Assembly (NCBI RefSeq): GCF_018320785.1
Contig: NC_054877.1
Span: forward strand, 19,140,329 to 19,204,328
Direction: 5' to 3'
Source of the DNA: Cheilinus undulatus
Lineage: Eukaryota; Chordata; Actinopteri; Labriformes; Labridae
DNA: 64,000 nt
Below are positions 23,963 to 59,324 of the stretch, one piece after another. A program made the position numbers and the translations under genes. Numbering within the stretch: position 1 is the stretch's first letter; every line of letters starts with the position of its first letter. The notes under the pieces were generated by a model. The model saw only the letters and a list, made by a program, of their open reading frames with translations. It was not told where the DNA came from and did not search any database.

Positions 23963-24406
23963 CTACAATGAGTCATTTTTTAAATACTGTATCCGTTCTT
24001 TTAGCTCAGACACAAAATCAGTGTTTCCATGGTGAATGCATGGACTGAAAGCAGAAGTCCAAGGATCGCTATATTGTGACGTTTTGTGTTGGTGGCCCTG
24101 CAGAGGAATCTGCAAGCGACTGCTTAAGAAGCATTCAAACTGAATTTTGCCGCTTTGACTCTCTAGTTTTATTCTGAAACATCTGTTTTCAGGTAACAAA
24201 TCCAAAGAACTGAAGGGCATTCTTAAATCTAAATCATGAATGTCCATATACAAATCAGTACTCCTCTTATAGGATTCTACATTTATAATTAGGGAGGCAT
24301 CATAATCCAAATTTACCTTATTTAGACATTTAAGCACGTCTTTAGTCCAGGTATACTTAGAAATTAAAAAAATATCTTGACTGTCAGTGCAGTATCTGCT
24401 CTTTTC
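23963..24406 (-). CDS. unassigned open frame, possible terminal exon or gene relic
   Basis: An open frame of 147 codons runs from just after a 'ttgtag' (possible acceptor, with an in-frame stop inside it) to TAG at 23,963-23,965. There is no initiating ATG near its start. The composition looks protein-like, with an amphipathic middle part around IHDLDLRMPFSSLDLLP, and is not low-complexity. I do not recognise a family. The polypyrimidine tract before the putative acceptor is poor and no minus-strand polyadenylation signal was noticed close downstream. It may be an exon of an unrecognised minus-strand gene, a pseudogene, or chance. Confidence 0.22.
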   Translation of the reverse strand, partial: EKSRYCTDSQDIFLISKYTWTKDVLKCLNKVNLDYDASLIINVESYKRSTDLYMDIHDLDLRMPFSSLDLLPENRCFRIKLESQSGKIQFECFLSSRLQIPLQGHQHKTSQYSDPWTSAFSPCIHHGNTDFVSELKERIQYLKNDSL

Positions 24407-26104
24407 CTACAAATCTTTTTATTTCATCGACAGACAACACATACCTGCTTATTTCTGTCTGAACCATGTTAAACAAGTTGGATCTTCATGTTCAAATTGC
24501 ATTTGCGAATGAGTGAAGCATCTATTAGAAGGTGGGCAGACTGCAGCTCCTGCTGTCACAGAGCAATTGCTGGCTTAATGTTCATGGGAACACAACACCA
24601 GTCCCACTTCTGACCACTTTACTCCCCTCTAGTTTGTGCCCGAAGTCCCCGAACTCTAGATCTACCAAATGATTCCCTCAAACTATTACAGAGCTGAGAA
24701 TTAAATGCCATGGACAAAAAAATGGGTGTGGGTCTTGCTATCAGAGGTCTAACATGGTAGACACAATATTTTATTCAAGTAGAAATACATAAAAATATCT
24801 TGAAAGTAAACACTTATTATAAAAAAAGGATTGAGATAAAATCATGTTGGCCCAAAAGTGCTGATGCCCTATGGAAAAATAGTCCCTTCCAGTCCAGCCC
24901 AGCTCACAACCTGTCATCGAAGACAATTGGGGAAAGGAGCTATGGAGAATTAAACCGTAGTATCATTTTTTTCTTCTGTCTTAATTGCAAAGGACAAAAG
25001 CCTTTTCTCTAGCTGACAGAGGATGACAAATACGTATCCCTCTGTCCAACGGCTGACATGCCAAATGGTACGCAGAAAAGCAAATTAAATCAATCAGTCC
25101 TCTTGTGCAGTGAGGAAGCTGTCAGCAATAATGGTCACAATGCTTCACCCTCTGTCCCTGTCTCTCTGTTAGTGCATTAGCAAACCATTACATGTAACAG
25201 GTTCAGTAAGAGGCTCTTCTGTCAAATAGGACTTTTATAGCCTTCATGGTAAAAAGGAAAAACTGTCACTCGTCATGAGGTGCTTAAGAACAGGCTGCAG
25301 GTTATGTGATGGGAACGGACCGTGAAGAGGTTTTAATATTGAGTGCATCTCACTGTAAATTTTGACGCAGTACAAATTTGCTGCCATTTTTATTGTGTCC
25401 TTTTCACAAATGGTAGTAACCAGAATATGAATATTTTAATGCTGATCAAACAGAAATCAAAGTTATTCCCATAGGGTTGTTGGAATAAAGCATGAAAAGT
25501 TCTCAGTTGCTTATAAAGATTTAATTGATTACTCTCACTAACAACAATGAGATCAATTCATACAAAGTTACTGAAGCCCTCGACTCATTCATAAGTTAAC
25601 TTTATGTGTTGTAAAAGTGTTCAAAGAGAACAAATTGCCCCTGTGGGGAATTTCAACTGGTTATGAAACAGGCTGAAATAAAAAATGGTGTCTCTTTACA
25701 AGCTACAAATGCAAATGAGACCATCAGGGACAAGATTAATTATTTCTGTGAAGTCATTTATGGTGCCTGAATAAGAATACGGTAGGGGTCAGACAAATTT
25801 AACTAACTACATATAAAGTAGCATTCATTTCAAAGGCAAAGATTTGCTTTAAGCATGGGTAGAAAGGGTATAAGAATATTGTACACATGAAATTGCGTCA
25901 CTTTGATTAAAACTTGTTAGAATAAAGGTAAAAGAACCAGAAACATATGTTATTTTAAATGTACTTATCACGCTTTACTATGACCCATGAACTCACTAGG
26001 ATTAGTGATAAAACCACTCCAGGTTTGTACAAATTGTGTGTGGGTTGTAAAAAGATTCATAGGAGGCTAAGTTTACAAATTTACATCCTAAAAGCTGTGA
26101 CATA
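24407..26104. other. intergenic, nothing recognised
   Basis: No exon, RNA gene or bounded repeat identified. Confidence 0.3.
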
Positions 26105-26626
26105 CAGTGCTCGACAAATTTATTAGACCACCACCCAAAGTAAGGTTTATGCCACATTTGTGCCACATTTTTTATGTTTCTACATTGGTTAATACACCAA
26201 TATGTAGAAGCTCTTTAACCCAGATGATATTTTTCATGCTAAATATCATAATTATTGTTATCCATGAATTTTCAAGTTTACTGATTTACAAAAAACTGAA
26301 AAAATAGTAAAGCACATTATCATTTCTTGATTAATATGTCAAATTATAGTTATTTACTTGTACAGTTATTTACTGAACAGAAAAATTAGTTTTAGTAGTT
26401 GAATGTTATGCTTGATTAATTTCTGACTTCTCAGAGAAGCCCAGTGAGCCGGCTCAAATTTAGGTATAAAAAGGTGAATTCAGTTTGAAATTCCTCATTC
26501 CTGTTCAAAATAGTAAAACGTAGAGAGCTCAGTGAAAATGAAAGAGTCCGCATTAAAGCACTTCATGATGCAGCTGTGGCAAAAACCTTACTTTGGGTGG
26601 TGGTCTGATAAATTTGTTAAGCACTG
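26105..26626 (+). mobile_element. Tc1/mariner-type MITE with about 43-bp inverted repeats
   Basis: The left end 'cagtgctcgacaaatttatt' and the following 'agaccaccacccaaagtaag' are mirrored at the right by 'cttactttgggtggtggtct' and 'aaatttgttaagcactg'. TA precedes the left end. The interior near 26,520-26,575 encodes RRELSENERVRIKALHDA, like the first helix-turn-helix of a Tc1-type transposase. The element is therefore an internal-deletion derivative rather than an unrelated MITE. Confidence 0.8.
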
Positions 26627-27356
26627 TGTATGAATATACACATCTCTGCTCAACATTCAGCAGTCTTTTTTGTATTTGTCTTTATTTACAAAACTTACAA
26701 AACCTACAAACCAGCTACTCTCTGATCAGTCATGCCCAAAATTATCTATTTGAAAGCTTTTGAAAAAAGTTACAGCGTGTCATTCAATCAACTTTTGTTT
26801 TTTTGTTTTTTTTTTCTTAATGTGACACATCTTAGGCAATAAACAAACATTTTGTCACTGACAGAAGAGGTTGTCATGGCCAAAACTAACTTGCTTTTAT
26901 AGGTGAAGAGGCAAACTTTAACTCTGGGCTGAAAAGATGTAACAGATTCACTTTGAACCAGGGACACTATGCAGTCTGTACCACTTCTGATGGAATCACT
27001 AACTTTGAAACAATCAGTGGAAACTAATCCCCTCAAATACATCAGAGCTGTCTGTTTGGCCAGCAGGTGAAAGAATTTATTTTGTTTTTTTTTTAACATC
27101 ACGGATATTGAATTAAACAGATATAGCATTCTGCCAACATTTCTCTTTTTAAATTATCTGTTACATTTTGCATTTCAGTACTATTTTGTAGCTAGTGCAT
27201 TTTAGGAAAATATTTATACAACTCACTAAAGGGTTAAAAAGTAAGAACAAAGACGGAAAGTCAGAATAAAAGTTTACAATTTCTTTTGTTTTCAAGCTGT
27301 TTTTGAGTGTTTTTCTCCACAGATGCATTGACAATATTATCCGCTATTCTACATCT

Positions 27357-27780
27357 ACAGTGCTTATAAAAAGTATTTACCCCTTGGATGTTTTACATTT
27401 ATTGATTTCATAAACAGTAATGATAAGTATAATTTGGTTTTGTTGACAAAAACATTTACAAAAAACACCCTCTCTAATGCCAAATCAACAAACAGATTTC
27501 TACAAAGTAATGTCAATTAAACAAAAATATCCAAGGTGAAATAAGTGTCTGCATAAATAGCACCTTTAAGTGACTGACTAATTCACCAGAGGTCCAGCCA
27601 TCTGGAGCAAGTAGTCTCACCATTAGTGAAATAGAGATCACCTGAGTGCAGTCAACTCAGAGAAAAGGTTATTTGATAGGTATGAGTCAGGGGATGGACA
27701 CAAAAAGAGTTCCAAAGCACTGAACATCCCCAGGAGTTCAGGTAAATAGTGTTTGGGTTTAGTTTGTAGGCTGGGTAAGC
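27357..27780 (+). mobile_element. 5'-end fragment of the Tc1-like family seen at 15,741
   Basis: The terminus 'gcttataaaaagtattta' followed by 'ccccttggatgttttac' matches the ends of the copies at 15,741-16,858 and 39,208. About 400 bp of terminal and subterminal sequence remain. It then passes into 'aagtgctatacaaataaagt', a LINE-like tail. Confidence 0.65.
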
Positions 27781-28480
27781 CCTTGTTTTAAAGTGCTATA
27801 CAAATAAAGTTATTATTATTTGGGCCCAAGCACCGAACCTTGGTGCGAGGACCTATTTGTAATCTGAAGGATTCTCGTTTGTTATTATTATTATATTCTG
27901 CATTTAATTGGAGATTTAAGTATCTAAACATGTGTAAAAAGTCCTGAATTTTGGCATGTGCATCAGACCCAGTGAAAAATTTGATATTTTAGGAGATCAA
28001 AAATAATTTTGGGAATTGCTTCGATAGCACCCCCTAACAGTTTTCAAAGTTAAAGCCCCCTCCTTTGACTTTGTCATAGATCTTTAAAAATTTGTGTGCT
28101 GATGCAACTTGGGGAGATCTACAAAACAGCCTCTTGGGTCCCTCCCTTATCTCCAACATTAAATCCACCATTTTGAAGGAATGATCTAAAATGTTTTTTT
28201 TTTTTTTTGGCTATTGCAAGGGGTCCTCTGAAGATTATCTTCTCCAACAGTGTTCATCCAACCAAGCTAAATTTGTAATACTGCTGGAGGAGATCAAAAT
28301 TTATTAAGAACTTTCTCATTAGTCTTATGGCGAGCCCTCAAATTTACACATTTTTCGACAGAAAATAGAAACAGGAAGTTGTTTATAACTCAGCAGTGCA
28401 TTGTCTAATTGGGCTCAAACTGCCTGTGTTTATGGAGTGTTAATGTCTGCACACTGTCACATTTCCACACCAAGAAAACA
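27781..28480. repeat. dispersed fish repeat ('gggcccaagcaccgaacc')
   Basis: It begins with a LINE-like 'acaaataaagttattatta' word, then 'gggcccaagcaccgaacc' and 'tggtgcgaggacctat', which I recognise as a repeat common in teleost genomes. It continues with 'gcaccccctaacagttttc' and the T-run near 28,195. The boundaries are approximate. Confidence 0.45.
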
Positions 28481-29249
28481 CAAATTTATATAATGGTTGC
28501 TAATGGGGAAACAAAAAAGATCTGCATGAGCCACAAAGTGGAGTTTGGTAACATAAATGGGTCTAGGATTTCTGAAAGGTGACAGGGGATTATGTCTCCA
28601 CACTGCCACCCACAAAGTCTATCAAAACGATAGATTAAAAAAAATGTCCCAAAATAAGGATAGGTGGGAGTCATTTCAAATAAGTGAAATAAAGATATTT
28701 CTGATTTTCTCCCTCACACACACACAAAAAGACACTGAAACAAAATTCTCTTTTCCTTTAAATTCAAACACAAAGCACTGCACTTTTGCTGGAGTTAGCC
28801 TACAACAGTTGCATACTTTTTCACCTCTGGAAAGGAGTTATCATTCCAACCACACAATTAAAAATATCCACCATTGGTCCAGATGCTTTGTTTTTAGCAA
28901 TATCTCTCTGCTAAAACGCATTACAACATGAAAAAAATCTCTCCATAAAGTCCTGAAAATAATGTATTTCCTTCAAAGCAGAGAGCCCTTATACTGGTTT
29001 GAGCATGTAAAACCATTAAAATATGAGCTGCAAATTATGGAGATGTATTCTACATATTTAGAAAAACAATGTTAAATCAGTCAACATTAACCTGCACATA
29101 GAGGGTCATAATATGGATTAAAAGCTCCATTTAATGTCACTGTGATCACATTGTGGTGTCGTGACAAAGACTATCCTTGGGACAAAAGCCCTTTGCCATA
29201 CCTGCCTTCCCGCTGTTCGCCACACGAGGGCATGCGTGTTCCACAACTC

Positions 29250-29403
29250 TGATTGGTTAGCACCGTTTACTCCAGCCAATGGAAACCCCTTGCGTCTGAG
29301 CCGTTGCTTCCGGGTGTCTTCACAGTGGATATCCCTTTGCAATTCATGTTTCTAGTATTTTCTAAGGAAAGCTAACAGATACGTACCCTTAAAACGTTAA
29401 AAA
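29250..29403 (+). promoter_or_regulatory. chmp5: chmp5 promoter with paired CCAAT boxes
   Basis: An inverted CCAAT (ATTGG, 29,252-29,256) and a direct CCAAT (29,276-29,280) lie 124-152 bp before the start codon, in a locally GC- and CpG-richer stretch without a clear TATA box. Opposed CCAAT boxes are typical of housekeeping and bidirectional promoters bound by NF-Y. In human, CHMP5 is head-to-head with BAG1, but no bag1 exon was recognised upstream here. Confidence 0.5.
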
Positions 29404-36645
<7,242 letters not shown>

Positions 36646-37045
36646 ACAGGAGACTGATTAGAGCTACTGCACTACAACTGAAAACACTTTTTTAAGTAGA
36701 GTAACATTTATACATACAAAACTGTTTGACACTGGTTCTGATGCTGTATTTGGTTGTGTATTGTTACCACTACCTTGCTAGCATGTGGCCTTGTAACATA
36801 CCGAACCTTTTTAAAAGTATTATTTACTTTTTATTTTCATTTCATCCTCCTGAATAACACTCTTCAGTCTCATGATACAGCAGTGTTACCCTGTAATATT
36901 TATTTTTATTGATTTTATTCTAGTTTCATGTGTTGTTTAGTCATAAAGATTTAGTTTGAGTTATTTTAAGTGGAGATGGTTTCCACTGAAGCTGATTGAT
37001 GTCTGCAGTTTAAAATTTGCAAAATAAACATGTCATCTAACCTTT
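36646..37045 (+). other. chmp5: chmp5 3'UTR with polyadenylation signal
   Basis: AATAAA at 37,023-37,028 lies about 380 bp after the stop, followed by a T-rich stretch. The end of the transcript is inferred at about 37,045. Confidence 0.6.
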
Positions 37046-37199
37046 TATTATTGGCAGATCTTTCATTCTTCTCTTTCTTAAGGCTTTGAATTAATTTCTG
37101 TCTTGTCAGTTTGACAAATTCTTAATTCCCTGGACTTTTTTTGACTCATCGCCAGAATTCTGAGGTCCAATATTTTGAAGGGCACAAAGCACCAACTCC

Positions 37200-38172
37200 A
37201 CACACAGTTTCTGTCCTTTTTTATTGTGATCCATAAGAACCTGTTAATTTCATTAATCCAGTCATATTAAGACTCGAGCCAGATTACAAACTGCTAATCA
37301 GTCCTTAAAGCATGATAGGGATTGTAAGAGGTCAATCATACAACAATAACACTTGATTATGCAAATCATAAAAAATGTATCAAATTTTACACATTGTAAT
37401 TTGGCATACTGAATAAATCACCAAAAAATGTACATGTTGTAAATATGTGCTTCATACTATATAAAAGTCATACTGGCAGTCTAATAGCTAAAAACACTGT
37501 CCTTCATTAAACAGCAGCACAGCTCATACGAGCACTGATTCTCCAAAAATGTATATATAATAAAATTATTTTTTTATTGGTATATCATTCTGTGGAAAAG
37601 TAAATTTACAAAAGCTCTATTCTGATCTGTTAACTGAATTTGCAGTCATTTTGCTCATTCTCCCAGGAGCTCATTAGAACCACAGTTACAAACAGTGTTG
37701 TGTTTTTTAATGGCATAGAAAGAGCCCCAACTCACGAACAGCATAACTCTGATATAGATACTTTCATAAATGTTTCCAACGAGAATGCAGTCAAGAAATA
37801 AAATGATAATAAATTCAAAATGAAACATGTTTTTGTGAAATAATATTTACAGATACAACTGTACAACGGCGACTGCACCAAAATGACTTAGTATAGCCTA
37901 AATAAATGCCTACATTCTTCTGTTTTATTTAGTAGCAATACTAAATCAATACGTAGCGGGCTGAGTCTGTCCTCAGTGCTCTGTCTCTTGCACCACGCTG
38001 TGCTGTGAAGTGCCTTCAAGACAAAGATCAGTCCACGCTCAGTGATGCTTTATCAGAGTCCTTCAGTCACTTAGAGCTCTTTGTGTCCTTCATCATCCTG
38101 CAGCATGTCTACTCCAACTTCAGCCTTTTTCACTCGTCTCCCAGAGACAGCTCACTCTGCCTTCAGTGGATG
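37200..38172 (-). other. colec12: colec12 3'UTR (probable)
   Basis: Minus-strand AATAAA words lie at 37,220-37,225 and 37,924-37,929 downstream of the predicted stop at 38,173. If the first is used, the colec12 and chmp5 transcripts would end less than 200 bp apart, tail-to-tail. No coding sequence lies in this stretch. Confidence 0.45.
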
Positions 38173-54150
<15,978 letters not shown>

Positions 54151-55289
54151 CTGAAACATACAACAAACATTTGATCATGTGCCAGTGAAGCCTAGTAGTG
54201 TGTGTAATAAGCCTGCTTTATCCTAGAAACAGTATACAAGGTTAGAAGCAGTAGTTAGGTATCATATGTTTTGCAACTGGAGCAATGAGTTAATAAAAAC
54301 AGCCCCAAGGTTTTCATTCAAAGATGAAATCACACGGGTTGTTTTTGTCTCTTCATAACTAAGTTTAGTATTGCATGTCTAAAAATGGGACACACTGTGC
54401 CTGTCGTCTGCCAAGTATCAATTGAAAACATTCCCCCTCATGAAGACTCACTATGAAACTTAAAAACATGTGTTCGCCACATGACAAGCACAGCTATAAA
54501 CAAAGCACTTTCATTTCTCACATTCTTTGTTGCCATCTGAGCTCAAACCAGGGTGATTTGAATGTTTTGGTCATTTATGTCACAGATGTTGTTCAGTTCG
54601 TCCTGAAAACCACCAGCACCACTTGATACAACGCTAAACATTAAACTACAGACAGGATGTTTACATGACTTCATTAAAAGAGACAGAGCAGCCTCCGGCA
54701 TGCAAAGAGAGAGAGAGAGGGGGCAGCTGGTGTGTATTCACAGCAGGCAATAAAGATCTTTCTGGAAATAGAAGAAACTGTGCAACAGGATTCTGCAGGA
54801 AAAGAGAATTGCTGGAAAACTTCAGCAGTTTATTGGACAAGATTGATTGAAAACAGATCATATATGCTTTTTTGTGGTCTTAAACTGGCCTTAAAATTGA
54901 AGTTCAACAGAATGACACTCGTTGGAGATTTTTGGTGAAATGCATCTTGATCATAAATTTTCTTTGGGATTCAGAACTATGAAACTTCCACAACCTCAAA
55001 ATGGAAACTATTACTAATTAGAGCTACCATCTGGCTGTTAAATGTCCCCACAGTGTTTACAGTTACCTGATAGTGAAAGTACATGTGGTAGGTGAAGACA
55101 AAGAGCTGGAAAGGTTTCTGTGGTGGTGTGGTTCATAGAAACCTTTTAAGCAAGGGATGAACATGAGGTCCAACAACCCTGACCTTTGACCTTCATAATC
55201 TAATCAGATCATCCTGGACTCAGAAATATAGTCTGCATTGTTTTAACCTTCAGGCCTAATCTGAACATAGGTGGCAAAAGCAAAGGTTT

Positions 55290-55600
55290 TTCTGTGCATT
55301 TTGACCTTCTGTACACACAGAAACAGCACTTTAGTTCATTCAAAACACACCTTTATGAAACTCCTTCCACAGTGTCTATGTTTGATGCCACTGGTGTGCA
55401 ACACTATTACTTTCAGTGGTGGACTTGCTACCATATGCTTACGTACACAAGCACAGTTGAATGGACTATGGAGCTCAACGCCAATGTCACATTTGGATCA
55501 CCAGATTCAGGTTGATGGGAAAACTTTGAAAATAAGATGGGAATTACAAAAAATGGCAAGAGGATTTTCCCTTGTCATTATAGGACATTATTTATGTCTG
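55290..55600 (+). pseudogene. possible T-box-like fragment, broken
   Basis: The plus frame from 55,294 runs to a TGA at 55,513-55,515. Immediately after, in the same frame (55,516-55,572), it reads WENFENKMGITKNGKRIFP. This recalls the start of a T-box domain (LW..F...TEMIITK.GRRMFP), though two residues are missing in the middle. Nothing downstream clearly continues the domain. It is weak: it could be chance or a decayed repeat ORF. Confidence 0.15.
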
Positions 55601-56827
55601 AGTAAACTGCTTCACCCACACAGTAAAGGACAAACTTGTTGGCATTATGTGCTCTTACAGCAGATGTTTTTTAAATGCTGCATTAGCAGACGGGATTATT
55701 TTTCAATATGGATGATAGTTTCAAAAATACCCACCTATGTGGGGAAGGGGCTTAAGTTATACTTTTGAGGATAAGTATGAATGCATTGGCTTATCTCACT
55801 AAAAAAAGGAGAATAGTGGACGAACTTAGATAACTACTTCAAGTGTAAAAACACAATTGAATTAAAGACCCTGTAAAGTTAAATCCAAAATTTGTGTCTT
55901 AACACACTAGATATGTTGGAGTAAGGTTGCTGTAAACGTGAAAACACTGAGATCTATGTGTGACTGAATTTTGGATTTAGATAGTTAGAAAGTCCTTCAC
56001 CTCTTTACTGGCTTGGTTTAGTTATGAGGAGCAAATATGTGGGCTGGCCAGGTCATCTGCTCCTCTAATGCTACAATGATATAAAATCATCAAACAGTTC
56101 ATCTCAGCACAGTCTGTTGTTAGCTGATGTTACTGCCTTCATTGAAAGTTAACACCCAGTAAAAGGCTGGGGTTTTTTTGTTCATTGTGAGGTAAATTTC
56201 CCAAATCTAACAGCCACAGTAGCCTACGGATCATTTAAAGCATCATAACAGAGAATTGAGCCAGATTTGAGCCAGCTGTGCTGGTAAGGTTAACAGAAGG
56301 GCAGGCTAAAGGAGTGCTTGCCTATCTTTTACCCGCAGAAGATGTGTTTTAATCCACATTTACCTCGGTTTTCGTCCTGGATGATTAAAAGAAGCAGATT
56401 GGGGCTGTCTCTCTACAAATCGAAAAAAAAAAAAGTTTAATCCCTCCTGTCTGTTAGCATTGCGATGCTAAAGTGAGGTAAAGTATCTGATAGACACGAT
56501 GTATTTCTTCCAAGTCTGTCACAATAAATCCTCTAATGCACATCATCACTGAATCATGACAGACTATGAGGCATGACAACAGCTATATCAGTCAGCACCC
56601 CTCCCATTGGTTTAACCTGATAAAATCTGTTATTCAAATAATCAAATGTTTCCATAAGTTTTCCTCTTTCATAATTCAACATTGCTGTATTGTAGCATAA
56701 CAGGTGCCAATATCCCTGCAGCATTCTGTTTTGAGTTAAAAAAACTACAAAAAAATGATATTGATTGTGCTACCTGTAAGTCTATGATCCACAAGAGAGG
56801 TGGATTGCGCTATGTCTTTATCTGAAG

Positions 56828-56975
56828 CAGTGGTTCTGAGTCGGTGAGTTGGGACCCAAAAGTGAGTTGCAGAGCAGTGTTCAGTGGGTCACAAATGCAT
56901 ACTTAGGCAAAAAATTGTGGCCAAGCATCTATGATGTAAATCTAAGTGGACATACACAGCCCCTAGTACTGGTAG
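56828..56975. mobile_element. copy of the 'gggacccaaaagtgggtc' dispersed repeat
   Basis: 'Agtggttctgagtcggtgag', 'ttgggacccaaaagtgagtt' and 'ggccaagcatctatgatg' parallel 49,884-50,000. Only the terminal part is present. Confidence 0.55.
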
Positions 56976-57039
56976 GCTGCTCTGCATGCACATTTAGACC
57001 TCTGTAGATTATCCAGAGCAGCGTGTTTGGTCTTCAGCC

Positions 57040-57225
57040 AACCCAGGACAGCACATGTCACTCCACCATCCATCGCTCTACGCTTGCAGCTCATATCAAA
57101 TTCAAAACTCTGCTCATTCCTTACAAAGTGGCGACTAAAACAGCTGCTGTGTACCTTGGATCCCCCATCCAGGTCTACACTGTCTCTCATCTTCTACTGC
57201 CAATGAAAGGTGCCTGGAAAAGGGA
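57040..57225 (+). mobile_element. LINE (L2-like) reverse-transcriptase fragment
   Basis: The plus frame 57,023-57,229 reads CHSTIHRSTLAAHIKFKTLL then YKVATKTAAVYL. It resembles the 'RI.FK.LLL.YKA..G.AP.YL' segment near the C-terminus of L2/Rex1-type LINEs. Confidence 0.45.
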
Positions 57226-59324
57226 GTAAAGTAAAATGCATGCATGCCCTCCCAGGGATTATGTAATGATTAACATGCTTTTTTTTTTTTTTTTTTTTAG
57301 AAAACTGGGTAGTGATTTCTCATTAAGGAGACTAGTGGTGGGTCTCTTTCTTTTTGGAAGGTCTTTTGTCTCTAATCCAAAATTCTCCTACAGCTGGACA
57401 GGTAACTTCATGCTATTTAGAGTATCACAATCTTTAAGTCATGTCACCCGCTATGGGCCTCAATGTGCAGCCACATGAGGCTCCATCCTTCCCAGTCAGG
57501 GGTGAGCAAAGACCACCAGAGGGACACTGGGGTGACTGGCCCTCTCAGTCTCGGGCCGACACATCTGTACAAACATCGCATCTGACCACCTCAAAGGGGC
57601 CCAGCCGAGGATCCAGACACGGAAACACAGGTCTCTGTTGTCCTTGTGTGTGAGAAGGGCCTCATGTTGGGAACCAGTACGGAGGGCTCCACCCCCCCCC
57701 ACTGGTCCTGACCACAACATCCCACCATGTAAACAAGCAACCGAGTGTCTGCACGTTCTGGGTCAGGAGCGAAGTAGGGCTGCTGATTTTATGTTCATTA
57801 GAGTTTGAACCAGGCCGGTGAGAGTTTCATATGTGTGTTTTTCATACAGTCAGGGTCACTGGAGATTACATACTTTCTCAAAGGCAGAACTCAGGCTATT
57901 ACAACTTTAGATGTTTTAATGATTAACCTTTTGAATAACTCCCTCTAACCACATAAAGATACAGATTTGTAAAACTCCATCATAAACCTTTGTTTTAAAG
58001 ACTGTATGTCACATTTAGTTACAGAAATAAGAGCATGAGTCTTTAACCATGATGATATTGACATTAAGGATGTCGTTGATTATGGTAATATTCATGATGA
58101 TGTTGTATTAGCTGTTGAGCCCCTGTACTCTGCCTGTCAGTGATGAGTGTCTGATCAGACTTGTTTGTTAGTAATTACTGACATTTCCTCCTGTCCAGAT
58201 TCTTGCTTGTGTAGTAGTTACTGTCAGATGTACGTCATGTTGGACAAAAGCGTCTGCTAAATGAAATTGTGACACTGTAACTGTAAACGCAACTCTTATA
58301 AATAACATTTCTGTCATCTTCCTGCACAAACAGCCTGTGCTGATGACTGGAATCAGAGTCAGGCTGAACATGTTTGTTAATTAAATCCACTATGGCCTTT
58401 CAGCATGTTGTCATAATTGTTGTAATCACACGGGTCTCTGTGTTTAACAGAGCTCAAACCACATTTCAGCACTCTTCAAAATATACACAGTTATAATTAG
58501 GGCACTTAAGTGTATAAAGGCAATTAACTCCTGAAAAAAGTCAGCAGAAGTGTAATTTAATCATGACACCATGAAGTGGCATAAACTGTAGATAATAAGA
58601 AGCCATAAGTCAGTCATACTGAAACAAGTCTGATGGGGAATATCTATCTCAAAAATCTGAGGCTGTTTACATGCCTTAGAGAGAACTAAGGGGCACATGC
58701 CAAAGTCTTTTTCCTCCTTCTCTACCAAGCAAGTTCCAAGGCTGGTGCCAGGCTAGAGCTGGAGATCGGGCTGGCCATTATGCCCTAATAATAAAATCTC
58801 TAATTTTACTTTAACACTACCAAAATGCACGATTTCAACTTATTTTCTTCACTTCGAATACACAGGAAAAAAGCAATTCAAACAAGTTTTGATTGTATTA
58901 ACGCTAAGATTTAACAGAAGCACAAAGAACTTCCTTTTTATGGTTACAATGTCAGCTGTAAACTTGGTACGTTATTTTGTAGTTTGAATATATTAACACT
59001 TAGGGTCTGTCAGCTGTTTTCTATGTTATCTAAAAGCATGAATATTGATTGTTTATGTATTTGTATTTAATTGCTTGTAATTTCTTCCACTGGATCAGCA
59101 CGGTTGGAGAGTAACTTATTACATGTACTCAAGTAAGTGAGTAGTTTTACTTTTACATACAGTAACTAAGCCTGAAGGGGAGCACTGTACATCACTTTAT
59201 TTCTAACGGCATCAGTTACTGAGTTAAAAAAAAAAACTATGTGAATGTGTTTGTTCCAGGTGTCATCTGGCATAGCGAGAAAAAAGCTCAAATCCAATTC
59301 AGCCCCTGCCCCTAGTCCTACCAT

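Noticed and set aside
55271..55768. 165-codon plus frame
   Set aside because: Composition is not convincing, and the better-looking phrase (T-box-like) is in a different, interrupted frame over the same bases.
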